Positions 40,402 to 47,609 of a DNA stretch of 64,000 nt are shown in pieces; within the stretch, counting starts at the first letter, position 1; every line of letters begins with the position of its first letter. Location of the stretch: NCBI RefSeq assembly GCF_018687195.1, contig NZ_CP061321.1:1957094-2021093 (forward strand), read 5' to 3'. The DNA comes from Polynucleobacter sp. MWH-UH2A (GTDB lineage: Bacteria; Pseudomonadota; Gammaproteobacteria; Burkholderiales; Burkholderiaceae). Both the position numbers and the translations under genes were made by a program. Under the pieces are notes generated by a model that saw nothing but the letters and a program-made list of their open reading frames with translations, searched no databases and was not told the origin of the DNA.

Positions 40402-40893
40402 ATGGCTACAAAATCAAACAAAACTGCAATTGATATTGGAATTAGCGAAAAAGATCGTAAGGCGATAGCCAAAGGCCTATCAGCGCTTTTGGCTGACAGT
40501 TATTCCCTTTACTTAATGACCCATAACTTCCACTGGAATGTTAAGGGGCCAATGTTTAATACCCTTCACACCATGTTCATGGCTCAATATACGGAGCAAT
40601 GGGCGGCGCTTGATTTAATCGCGGAGCGAATCAGGGCCCTGGGTGAGCCGGCACCAGGAACCTACAAAGAATTCGCCAAGCTAACTTCTATTGATGAGGT
40701 ACAGGGAACTCCAAAAGCAATGGAGATGGTTAAGTTGCTTGTAAAAGCACAGGAAGCAACGGCGAAGACAGCCCGTAAATTATTTCCATTGGTAGAAAAA
40801 GCAAGTGATCAACCAACGGCTGATTTGCTTACTCAAAGACAAGATGTTCATGAAAAAACTGCATGGATGCTTAGAAGTCTGCTTGAGGAATAA
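40402..40893 (+). CDS. dps: Dps-family ferritin-like protein
   Basis: Twelve-subunit DNA-binding, iron-storing protein (163 residues) that protects DNA in starvation or oxidative stress. The ferroxidase helix MTHNFHWNVKGPMFNTLH with His ligands and the paired WAALDLIAERIRALGE with acidic ligands are plain. The N-terminus is Lys/Ser-rich (MATKSNK), typical for DNA contact. ATG 40402 was chosen: AAAGGAG lies 8 nt before it, while ATG 40396 is too close. A hairpin terminator follows. Confidence 0.93.
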   Translation: MATKSNKTAIDIGISEKDRKAIAKGLSALLADSYSLYLMTHNFHWNVKGPMFNTLHTMFMAQYTEQWAALDLIAERIRALGEPAPGTYKEFAKLTSIDEVQGTPKAMEMVKLLVKAQEATAKTARKLFPLVEKASDQPTADLLTQRQDVHEKTAWMLRSLLEE

Positions 40894-40898
40894 ATTCT

Positions 40899-40940
40899 GG
40901 CGCCTTTGGATTTCAGGCCAATCTAGGCGCCATTTTTATT
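40899..40940. terminator. dps terminator hairpin
   Basis: GGCGCCT (from 40899) pairs with AGGCGCC (40925-40931), with inner TTGG/CCAA pairing, followed by ATTTTTATT. It ends dps and also covers the stop codon of the convergent membrane-protein gene. Confidence 0.75.
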
Positions 40941-41519
40941 GAGTCGCTGGATTTGATGCTGCAACCATCGACTGTGTTGGGCAAAGTAGGTCAACAGGCC
41001 GATAACCAACATGTTTCCAAAAAAACCGCCCATGACAATAATCATGCTTTCACGCATGAAGTTGTCAAAAGGATGGTGATGAACAATAAAGATCACATAG
41101 GTATAACTAAATCCATGGGCGATACTGGCAAATAGGGCTAGCGTAACAACATCACGGTATTTCAAGTTATGTAGATCCCGTGCAATACCAAGCCCCTTGA
41201 GTGTTAAATTCACCGCAAGAAGCAGAACAATGCTTCCGACCACCGCAACCGTTAACCATATATACCAATGTTGCTCTGGCTGAAAAATCAGTAGCCTGAT
41301 AAATACTGCCAAGCCTACGCCGATAGCGGCCATCCAACCAAAAATGAGCACCGAAAGCACCTTAATGCCGGCGGGAAGATAAATGAAGTAACTTAGTTCA
41401 GGTCGATTCTCTAGCGCCGGAAAAGCTTTAACGACATATAAGGTGAAAAAATATAGGCAGAACGGCACTCCTATTTTTAGGAGGATAATGGGCAGTCGTA
41501 TTTGATTTATTGAAAACAT
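40923..41519 (-). CDS. uncharacterised multi-pass membrane protein
   Basis: About 198 residues with five or six membrane segments and a His cluster in VIFIVHHHPFD between two of them. It resembles MASE-like integral sensory modules in general character, but no output domain follows. ATG 41519 is used; a GTG lies 2 codons earlier. It is divergent from a small winged-helix regulator, with start codons overlapping or nearly so, depending on the regulator start. Function not recognised. Confidence 0.65.
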   Translation of the reverse strand: MFSINQIRLPIILLKIGVPFCLYFFTLYVVKAFPALENRPELSYFIYLPAGIKVLSVLIFGWMAAIGVGLAVFIRLLIFQPEQHWYIWLTVAVVGSIVLLLAVNLTLKGLGIARDLHNLKYRDVVTLALFASIAHGFSYTYVIFIVHHHPFDNFMRESMIIVMGGFFGNMLVIGLLTYFAQHSRWLQHQIQRLNKNGA

Positions 41520-41562
41520 GGGCACAGACCCATCATACTTAAAAAGAGGAGACCATTCTAAA

Positions 41563-41898
41563 ATGACTAATTCTTACCTACGGTTTTTGCATCTAGCAGA
41601 TACGCTGATCAATCCCAATGAAAAACCCTTGGACTCCCTAAGCAAAGATATTCTTGAACACATCAGCAAACATATTGTTTTAAACAAAGGCAAGATTGTG
41701 GTGGGCGACATTCTCATGCTTAGCCAACTGGGATCCCAGGCCACTCTTCACAAAAGACTTCATGCCCTAGTAGATGATGGCTATCTAAAACTAAAATCGA
41801 CCAGCGATGGCAGAGTAAAGCAAATTGAGCTAACAAAAAAATCGACAAAATATTTTGCCGGATTAAGCCAGGTCTTAGAAAAAGCAGTAAATGCCTAA
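41563..41898 (+). CDS. MarR-like winged-helix regulator
   Basis: Small DNA-binding protein (111 residues from ATG 41563; 126 if translated from ATG 41518). A winged helix is suggested by KIVVGDILMLSQLGSQATLHKRLHALVDDGYLKLK, with a basic wing DGRVKQIELTKK. Target unknown; the divergent membrane protein gene is the obvious candidate. GAGGAG lies 11 nt before the chosen ATG. Confidence 0.7.
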   Translation: MTNSYLRFLHLADTLINPNEKPLDSLSKDILEHISKHIVLNKGKIVVGDILMLSQLGSQATLHKRLHALVDDGYLKLKSTSDGRVKQIELTKKSTKYFAGLSQVLEKAVNA

Positions 41899-41935
41899 TA
41901 GGGTTTGCTTAGCAGGACAGCCTTAGAGTAGCGCT

Positions 41936-42361
41936 TTAAACAATATTCTTTGCTTTTGTTTTTATGCGCTCGTCAAACTTTTGTCGATTAATAACAAATC
42001 GCTCATGTAGCCCCTTGGAAATTAAATCGACCCCGTCGTGAGCTTCAACTTCAAACGTTAATTTTTTTCCATCTACAGCAATTAATTTGACTTTAGCAGT
42101 GACCTCCAGACCAACAGGGGTCGCTGCCTCATGACTCACATTAATATGGGTTCCCAATGTTTGCTCTTGTGGCCAATCCAAATGCGGGTTAATTGCTTTA
42201 ATACAGGCCCACTCTAAAAAGCCCACCAGAAAACCGGTAGCAAATACATCAGGCATTACCACAAACTCTTCGGACTCGGGGTACAAAGACGGAACTGTTT
42301 TGGACTTGGGGATTTTGAATTTATGTTCGTATTGAATGCCGGGCTGCAAAGATTCTTTCAT
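41936..42361 (-). CDS. FlK-like acyl-CoA thioesterase (hotdog fold)
   Basis: Protein of 141 residues with the conserved blocks TVPSLYPESEEF, ATGFLVGFLEWAC, GTHINVSHEAATPVG and EAHDGVDLISKGLHERFV that define the fluoroacetyl-CoA-thioesterase-like group; Glu and His of the FLEWAC and HINVSH segments are the probable catalytic residues. The natural thioester substrate is unknown; fluoroacetate resistance is not implied. It is 3 bp downstream of an exported hydrolase gene. Confidence 0.85.
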   Translation of the reverse strand: MKESLQPGIQYEHKFKIPKSKTVPSLYPESEEFVVMPDVFATGFLVGFLEWACIKAINPHLDWPQEQTLGTHINVSHEAATPVGLEVTAKVKLIAVDGKKLTFEVEAHDGVDLISKGLHERFVINRQKFDERIKTKAKNIV

Positions 42362-42364
42362 GGC

Positions 42365-43291
42365 TTACCTCATAAAAGCATTAAGAGTTTCAGCGAATTT
42401 CTGATGTTGCTGAAATAAAAACGCATGGCCGCCATCAAAATAGGCTAACCATGCAAATGGGATCTGATTCGCAATGATTTGTGAATTTTTGGGAACATCA
42501 AGAATGTCATATTGACCATCTGCCACCAAGACGGGAACCTTGACATTCTTTAAATCAACGAAGTTCTTATTGTCCGCATCCCATAGGGTTGTTCTTGCCC
42601 GAGTTTGCCGTAACTTAGATTCTTTAGAAATAACAAAATCATCAGGAATGGTTCCCGCCAATTTCGCAGCCTGCTCCCTTGCTAACGCATCTTTAGCAGC
42701 TTGTTTTCCAGCTTCATTATTCGGGAACAGAAGTGCGACATTTTCCATAACTGATAAATGGGGATTGTTTAACTCCTCCTCGGTCTTTTTACTTGCTTTG
42801 ACCTGATACTTGCCGCCCGGGTTTGGAGCACAAAGAATGCCTTTAATAACCAAGTCGGAATGTCTAATCAAAAACTGTTGCGCAACACGGGCCCCCATTG
42901 ACCAGCCCAGGACATTGGCTTTTTTATAACCAAGCGCTTTTACCAGCCCAGCGGCATCATCAGCCATCTGAACCATAGTGGTTTTATTTTCTTTAGTATC
43001 GCCAGATAGTCCAATGCCGCGATTATCAAACAGTATCAAAGTATTGTTTTTGGATAACTCATCAATCAAAGCCGGATCCCACATGCTCATCGTTGCCGAA
43101 TACCCATTAATCAAAATCATGGCATCGCCCTGACCACGGGTGTAGTAAGCAAGCCTCACTTCCCCAACCTGAGCATATTTAACCTCTGCCTTGAATTGAG
43201 CTTGGACTGGGCCAGCAAACCCAAACGAGACCAACAGCAACACAAAAGATAAGCCCACAAGGGTACGGATACCGATAAAGTAATGATTCAT
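42365..43291 (-). CDS. exported alpha/beta hydrolase
   Basis: Protein of 308 residues with a signal peptide (hydrophobic 9-27, then GPVQAQ) and an alpha/beta-hydrolase fold: oxyanion region [12 protein letters not shown], nucleophile elbow GWSMGARVA, acid VADGQYDI and His in GGHAFL. It probably cleaves an ester or lactone in the periplasm; substrate not inferable. Upstream lies tRNA-Phe on the same strand, with a terminator between. Confidence 0.87.
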   Translation of the reverse strand: MNHYFIGIRTLVGLSFVLLLVSFGFAGPVQAQFKAEVKYAQVGEVRLAYYTRGQGDAMILINGYSATMSMWDPALIDELSKNNTLILFDNRGIGLSGDTKENKTTMVQMADDAAGLVKALGYKKANVLGWSMGARVAQQFLIRHSDLVIKGILCAPNPGGKYQVKASKKTEEELNNPHLSVMENVALLFPNNEAGKQAAKDALAREQAAKLAGTIPDDFVISKESKLRQTRARTTLWDADNKNFVDLKNVKVPVLVADGQYDILDVPKNSQIIANQIPFAWLAYFDGGHAFLFQQHQKFAETLNAFMR

Positions 43292-43380
43292 TTATTTTCC
43301 AAAGAATTTCAGGCCATCTTAAAACAATCCATGGGCGCCTGGTTTCAAATACGCGGGGAATTAATCGGAAATCAAAAAGA

Positions 43381-43402
43381 AAAACCACCCGAAGGTGGTT
43401 TT
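43381..43402 (-). terminator. terminator downstream of tRNA-Phe
   Basis: AAAACCACC-TTCG-GGTGGTTTT on the minus strand, a 9-bp stem with a stable UUCG tetraloop followed by further T residues. It ends the tRNA-Phe transcript before the hydrolase gene. Confidence 0.85.
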
Positions 43403-43411
43403 GGTATTTCT

Positions 43412-43487
43412 TGGTGGCCCGGGGCGGAATCGAACCACCGACACAAGGATTTTCAATCCTCTGCTCTACCGACTGAGCTACCAGGCC
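43412..43487 (-). tRNA. tRNA-Phe (anticodon GAA)
   Basis: A 76-nt cloverleaf read on the minus strand, from GGCCTGG to an encoded CCA end. The acceptor stem GGCCTGG/CCGGGCC pairs with one G-U. The D arm is TAGCTCAGTCGGTAGAGCA; the anticodon loop is TTGAAAA with anticodon GAA; the T arm has GGTTCGATTCC. A promoter lies just upstream and a hairpin terminator just downstream, so it is a single-gene unit. Confidence 0.98.
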
Positions 43488-43497
43488 AAGACTGACT

Positions 43498-43503
43498 ATT
43501 ATA
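43498..43503 (-). promoter_or_regulatory. -10 element of tRNA-Phe
   Basis: TATAAT on the minus strand, 10 bp from the tRNA 5' end; a TTAGAC/TAGACA-like -35 lies about 19-20 bp further up. The short leader fits a tRNA gene. Confidence 0.6.
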
Positions 43504-43665
43504 CGCAAACTGTTTCTTATGCTGTCTAAATATGATGGCTGTAGCCAACCCTTAGTAAAACCTTGTAAATCCTAGCTGGTTAGGATATTTCATCCTGCTG
43601 ATGGTGAGAGTGATGGAGCAGAGGATTGATCGTCTTCTATCCATCCAACCTCTTGGCATCGAGGC

Positions 43666-43854
43666 ATGAGAACGGAAGATATTGGAACTATTTGCCCGGT
43701 CTACGAAAGGGCTAACAACTATCAAATTGGCGGCAATAAAAAATGCCGGTGTTTTGATATGCCAGTAGATAAAGCCAAGCTAAATGAGGCATTGAAAGAA
43801 AAATCAAAAGATCAATGCTTGTATAAGGATTGTTTGAAGAAATTAAGCACCTAG
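43666..43854 (+). CDS. small cysteine-rich CWC-like protein
   Basis: Protein of 62 residues with cysteines in TICPVY, KKCRCFDMP and QCLYKDCLKK. The layout resembles the cysteine-rich CWC family (CPxC ... CWC ... CxxC) but the second Cys of the first pair is missing (CPVY). It may bind zinc. GAGG lies close to the ATG. It stands between the tRNA-Phe promoter and a toxin-antitoxin pair. Coding status moderate. Confidence 0.55.
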   Translation: MRTEDIGTICPVYERANNYQIGGNKKCRCFDMPVDKAKLNEALKEKSKDQCLYKDCLKKLST

Positions 43855-43865
43855 TTAATGGGCGC

Positions 43866-43894
43866 TTGTGTAAACCAATAATCCCATATACAAT
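43866..43894 (+). promoter_or_regulatory. promoter of the toxin-antitoxin operon
   Basis: TTGTGT, 17 bp, TACAAT; the transcript would start about 24 nt before the antitoxin ATG. Repeated TTATTAA words just downstream (about 43896-43915) could be the autoregulatory operator. Confidence 0.5.
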
Positions 43895-43924
43895 ATTATT
43901 AATCGTGTTATTAAAGGGGTGATT

Positions 43925-44191
43925 ATGGGTGCTGTCGTAGCCAATGATTTAAAGACCAAAGGCATTAAAGCCATTGAAGACGCGCTACTGGGTCAGCTAG
44001 AAGCGCCTGTAACTGTACGCGGACAAGTGAAATATGTGGTGATGAACCAGCAACAATATCAATATCTGCGTGAATGTGAGCTTGAAGCTGCTTTAGCTGA
44101 ATCTAAAGCTGATTTAACCAATGGTAAGTTTGTTAAAGAAACTGTGGCGCAACATATCAAGCGCTTAAAGCAAATCAACAAAGCCACGTAA
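43925..44191 (+). CDS. antitoxin of a type II toxin-antitoxin pair (Phd/YefM-like)
   Basis: Protein of 88 residues from ATG 43925, which has AAAGGGG 5 nt before it; a GTG 2 codons earlier is less likely. NDLKTKGIKAIEDALLG and VKYVVMNQQQYQYLRE match the N-terminal DNA-binding fold of Phd/YefM-type antitoxins; the C-terminal charged helix would neutralise the toxin. Its TAA overlaps the toxin ATG by one base (TAATG). Confidence 0.85.
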   Translation: MGAVVANDLKTKGIKAIEDALLGQLEAPVTVRGQVKYVVMNQQQYQYLRECELEAALAESKADLTNGKFVKETVAQHIKRLKQINKAT

Positions 44192-44466
44192 TGACTTGGC
44201 AATTAATTTTTACCGATCAATACAACAAGCGTGCTGCTAAATTTTTAAAGCGCCATCCCGATGCTGAGAAGCAATACGCTAAAACTTTAGAGTTGCTTGA
44301 ACTCAACCCCCATCATCCCTCTTTACGTCTCCATGGCTTAACGGGGAAGCTAGATGGATTACAAAGCATTTCTATTAATTTGAAATATCGCATTGTCATT
44401 GAAATGATCATCACAGAAATTGAAATTGTTTTGATCAATGTTGGTGATCACGATGCTGTGTATTAA
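44191..44466 (+). CDS. RelE/ParE-superfamily toxin
   Basis: Protein of 91 residues with the compact RelE fold: FTDQYNKRAAKFLKRHPD, LRLHGLTGKLDGLQSISI, the Arg in LKYRIVIE and C-terminal NVGDHDAVY. This pattern is typical of ribosome-dependent mRNA endonucleases, so cleavage of mRNA is the likely action; a ParE-like gyrase poison is less likely. Translationally coupled to the antitoxin. Confidence 0.87.
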   Translation: MTWQLIFTDQYNKRAAKFLKRHPDAEKQYAKTLELLELNPHHPSLRLHGLTGKLDGLQSISINLKYRIVIEMIITEIEIVLINVGDHDAVY

Positions 44467-44541
44467 TTCAATTATTCAAAAAATATCTCGCCAACTCAAC
44501 ACTGTCGATGCCATTTGGGGGGTATGTGAAACCGATGGAGG

Positions 44542-44595
44542 CCAATAGATTCGGAGCTTGGCGGGCGGTGGGTCTTGCTTGCTTAGACCTATTGG
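44542..44595. repeat. long-range inverted repeat with G/C-rich core in the toxin-ycaO gap
   Basis: CCAATAG (44542-44548) and CTATTGG (44589-44595) bracket 40 nt that contain GGTCT/AGACC (44571-44575, 44585-44589) and the G-rich run GGCGGGCGGTGGG on the plus strand. It lies after the stop codons of the convergent toxin and ycaO genes. On the minus strand it is C-rich and G-poor and could act as a 3' end or Rho-loading site. Rest of the 146-bp gap is unremarkable. Confidence 0.4.
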
Positions 44596-44612
44596 ATAGA
44601 GGGCTACTAACG

Positions 44613-46817
44613 CTAACTAGAGGCAGTTATCGCCTTTGAGCGGGCAGCATGTAATTTCCCATAGCTGTCGAGCAGGCGATGGTGCCGGTCGAGGCCCTCT
44701 AGCTTGATGCTAGTTGGGGTCAATCCATAAAAGCGCACTAAGCCATTTAGCGAGCCCAGCACTGCATCCATACGCTCATTACCAAACATTCGACGAAGGT
44801 TTGTCTCATAGTCCTCCAACGCCAAATCTTCATTAAGCGCTATTTCTAGGGCCGCATTGAGGGCCTGATAAAACAATTTGCGCTCAACCGTGTTGTCGTT
44901 GTATTGAAGAAAAGCGCCCACCAGCTCTTGTGCTTCATCAAAATTTTTCAGTGCTAACTGAATTAATAGTTTCAGCTCTAAAACTGTTAATTGGCCCCAA
45001 GGGGTATTCTCATCAAACTCGACACCGATCAGCGTGGCAACATCTCCATACTCATCAAGCTCGTTATTCTCTAGTCGATCAAGCAATAGACTAAGTTTTG
45101 CATCGCTTAATGTATGTAAATTCAAAATGTCGTGGCGGAATAACAATGCTTTGTTTGTGTTGTCCCACACCAGATCTTCTACTGGATAGATCTCGGAATA
45201 GTTGGGCACGAGAATTCTGCAAGCGATTGCACCCAGTTGATCGTACACAGCAACATAAGCTTCTTTACCCATGTTTTTAAGAATGCCAAATAATGTTGCT
45301 GCCTCTTGCTCATTAGAGTCCACACCGTGACCAGAAAAATCCCATTCAACAAATTGATAATTAGCCTTTGCACTAAAAAAGCGCCACGACACGATTCCGC
45401 TTGAATCGATAAAGTGTTCAACGAAGTTATTGGGCTCAGTTACTGCCTCACTTGCAAAAGTGGGTGGGGGCAAATCATTCAAACCCTCCAAGCTTCGACC
45501 TTGAAGTAGTTCAGTTAAGCTTCGCTCTAAGGCAACCTCCAAGCTTGGGTGAGCCCCAAAAGAGGCAAATACCCCCCCAGTTCGGGGATTCATGAGAGTA
45601 ACGCACATCACTGGATAAACACCTCCAAGCGAAGCGTCCTTTACCAAGACTGGAAACCCTTGTTCTTCTAGCCCCTGAATACCCGCCAAGATGCTTGGGT
45701 ACTTTTCAAGCACTGTTCGTGGCACGTCAGGCAAAGCAATCTCACCTTCCAAAATTTCTCTTTTGACCGCGCGCTCAAATATTTCTGATAAACATTGCAC
45801 TTGGGCTTCGGCCAAAGTATTGCCCGCACTCATACCGTTACTAACGTACAAATTTTCAATTAAGTTCGTCGGAAAATAAACCGTCTTGCCGTCTGATTGA
45901 CGAACATATGGCAAAGCACAAATGCCTCGTTCAGCATTTCCAGAATTCGTATCGATTAAATGTGAACCACGTAACTCACCATCCGAATTAAAAATGCTTA
46001 AGCAATATTCATCCAGAATTTCAGGAGGTAATGCATCTTTTATGCCTGGCTTGAACCAGCACTCATTCGGGTAATGAACAAATGGTTTATTGGCGATATC
46101 TTCGCCCCAATATGCGCCAGCATAAAAATGGTTGTTGCTCAGCCTTTCAATATATTCGCCCAAGGCCGAGGCTAGAGCACTCTCTTTTGTTGAGCCCTTG
46201 CCATTGGTAAAACACATGGGCGAGTGTGCATCACGGATGTGTAAAGACCATACATTTGGGATGAGATTACGCCAGGAAGCAATCTCAATCTTAATCCCAA
46301 GGTTCGCCAAAACGCTGGACATATTGGCGATGGTTTGCTCTAGTGGCAAATCTTTACCAACAATAAAAGTGCTTTTATCGACAGCTGGCTTTAAGGTTAA
46401 TAAAGTCTGAGCGTCCGCATCTAGATTCTTCACCTCTTCGATCACGAACTCTGGACCGGCTTGCACTACCTTTTTTACAGTACAGCGTTCAATAGATCGC
46501 AAAATTCCCTGGCGATCTACTGCGGAAATATCTTCAGGCAACTCAACTTGAATTTTGAAAATCTGTTGATAGCGATTTTCAGGGTCAACAATGTTATTTT
46601 GCGAGAGGCGAATATTTTCAGTGGAGATATTTCGTGTATCGCAATACAGCTTTACAAAATATGCGGCGCATAAAGCAGAGGATGCTAAGAAATAATCAAA
46701 TGGGCCAGGCGCCGAGCCATCGCCTTTATAGCGGATGGGCTGGTCAGCAATTACGGTAAAGTCGTCAAACTTAGCCTCTAGGCGAAGCTTGTCAAGAAAG
46801 TTGACTTTAATTTCCAT
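44613..46817 (-). CDS. OsmC domain-YcaO domain fusion protein
   Basis: A 734-residue cytosolic protein. Residues 1-135 form an OsmC-like domain with cysteines in SSALC (C50) and IERC (C112), the positions of the peroxidatic/resolving pair. From about 150 on it parallels the whole of E. coli YcaO: NVWSLHIRDAHSPMCFTNGKG, SALASALGEYIERLSNN, LYVSNGMSAGNTLAEAQVQ, FASFGAHPSLEVALERSLTE, and a C-terminal TPR-like part. E. coli YcaO has been linked to RimO-dependent methylthiolation of S12; YcaO domains in general activate backbone amides with ATP. No peptide precursor or partner is adjacent, so a RiPP role is not indicated. Confidence 0.9.
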   Translation of the reverse strand: MEIKVNFLDKLRLEAKFDDFTVIADQPIRYKGDGSAPGPFDYFLASSALCAAYFVKLYCDTRNISTENIRLSQNNIVDPENRYQQIFKIQVELPEDISAVDRQGILRSIERCTVKKVVQAGPEFVIEEVKNLDADAQTLLTLKPAVDKSTFIVGKDLPLEQTIANMSSVLANLGIKIEIASWRNLIPNVWSLHIRDAHSPMCFTNGKGSTKESALASALGEYIERLSNNHFYAGAYWGEDIANKPFVHYPNECWFKPGIKDALPPEILDEYCLSIFNSDGELRGSHLIDTNSGNAERGICALPYVRQSDGKTVYFPTNLIENLYVSNGMSAGNTLAEAQVQCLSEIFERAVKREILEGEIALPDVPRTVLEKYPSILAGIQGLEEQGFPVLVKDASLGGVYPVMCVTLMNPRTGGVFASFGAHPSLEVALERSLTELLQGRSLEGLNDLPPPTFASEAVTEPNNFVEHFIDSSGIVSWRFFSAKANYQFVEWDFSGHGVDSNEQEAATLFGILKNMGKEAYVAVYDQLGAIACRILVPNYSEIYPVEDLVWDNTNKALLFRHDILNLHTLSDAKLSLLLDRLENNELDEYGDVATLIGVEFDENTPWGQLTVLELKLLIQLALKNFDEAQELVGAFLQYNDNTVERKLFYQALNAALEIALNEDLALEDYETNLRRMFGNERMDAVLGSLNGLVRFYGLTPTSIKLEGLDRHHRLLDSYGKLHAARSKAITASS

Positions 46818-46881
46818 AGAAGTAATTCCGAATATGATGTGCCGTTAGCATGAGTAAGGAGGTGACTTCAAAAACTCATGC

Positions 46882-46915
46882 AAATAATTTGCCAAACAAT
46901 TTTGACAAATTATTT
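46882..46915 (-). terminator. inverted repeat after the NtrX-like gene
   Basis: AAATAATTTG and CAAATTATTT form a perfect 10-bp stem with a 14-nt loop that can fold further (CAAA/TTTG). It is A/T-rich and lies between the response regulator stop and the ycaO start on the same strand, so it may end the def-to-ntrX operon. Confidence 0.45.
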
Positions 46916-46923
46916 ATAGGTCT

Positions 46924-47607
46924 TTATTGCTCACCCTTATTGCGAGAGGTATCGATACCAAGAGCCTTCAATTTCCGATACAAGTGTGTTCTCTCTAGGC
47001 CTGTGTACTCTGAAATCTTGGTCATACTACCGCCCATGATTTGCATTTGATGCTCGAAATAGGCCTTCTCAAAAAGATCGCGAGCCTCTCTCAAAGGTAA
47101 ATCAAAATAGGTCTTCGCAATTCCGCTAATGTACTCACCTTCAAGGGGAGCAGAAACTGGCTCGGCAGCTGAAGGTTTTGATGTGGCACTAGCCGAAGCT
47201 CCTGCAGCAAGTGTTTTTTCTTCAACGGGCTCAACCTGTTTTGGTGAACTCTCTAATGCTTTGCTAACTGTCTTTAATAGCTTTTGTAAGGCGATTGGCT
47301 TTTCTAAAAAATTTAATGCGCCGATACGAGTTGCCTCTACGGCGGTATCAATGGTTGCGTGGCCTGACATCATTACAACCGGCATTGTCAATTGACCAGT
47401 CTTCGACCATTCCTTCAGCAAAGTAATGCCGTCGGTATCTGGCATCCAAATATCGAGCAGAACTAAATCGGGTCGCATTTGTTCGCGAATGGTACGCGCC
47501 TGTACTGCGCTTTCAGCAGCATACACAGTATGGCCTTCGTCCGTGAGGATCTCATTGAGAAGCTCACGAATTCCCATCTCATCATCAACAACCAAAATAC
47601 TCGCCAT
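46924..47607 (-). CDS. NtrX-like response regulator without AAA+ domain
   Basis: Response regulator of 227 residues: receiver domain (1-120, phosphorylatable Asp52 in LVLLDIWMPDTDG, Thr/Lys signature residues in MMSGHA and EKP), an Ala/Pro-rich linker and a C-terminal Fis-type helix-turn-helix (MTKISEYTGLERTHLYRKLK). Full NtrX carries a sigma54-activating AAA+ domain between these; here it is missing, so sigma54 activation is not expected. Partner of the histidine kinase gene 2 bp upstream. Confidence 0.9.
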   Translation of the reverse strand: MASILVVDDEMGIRELLNEILTDEGHTVYAAESAVQARTIREQMRPDLVLLDIWMPDTDGITLLKEWSKTGQLTMPVVMMSGHATIDTAVEATRIGALNFLEKPIALQKLLKTVSKALESSPKQVEPVEEKTLAAGASASATSKPSAAEPVSAPLEGEYISGIAKTYFDLPLREARDLFEKAYFEHQMQIMGGSMTKISEYTGLERTHLYRKLKALGIDTSRNKGEQ

Positions 47608-47609
47608 AC

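Noticed and set aside
41936..42361. Fluoroacetate resistance enzyme
   Set aside because: The thioesterase belongs to the FlK-like group, but this group is broad and nothing nearby relates to organofluorine metabolism.
43412..44612. Genomic island integrated at tRNA-Phe
   Set aside because: No integrase and no repeat of the tRNA 3' end was seen; the extra genes lie on the 5' side of the tRNA, whereas integration normally uses the 3' end.
44613..46817. YcaO as part of a RiPP biosynthesis cluster
   Set aside because: No precursor-like small peptide, leader-binding protein, protease or transporter is adjacent; the protein aligns by eye with E. coli YcaO over its full length.
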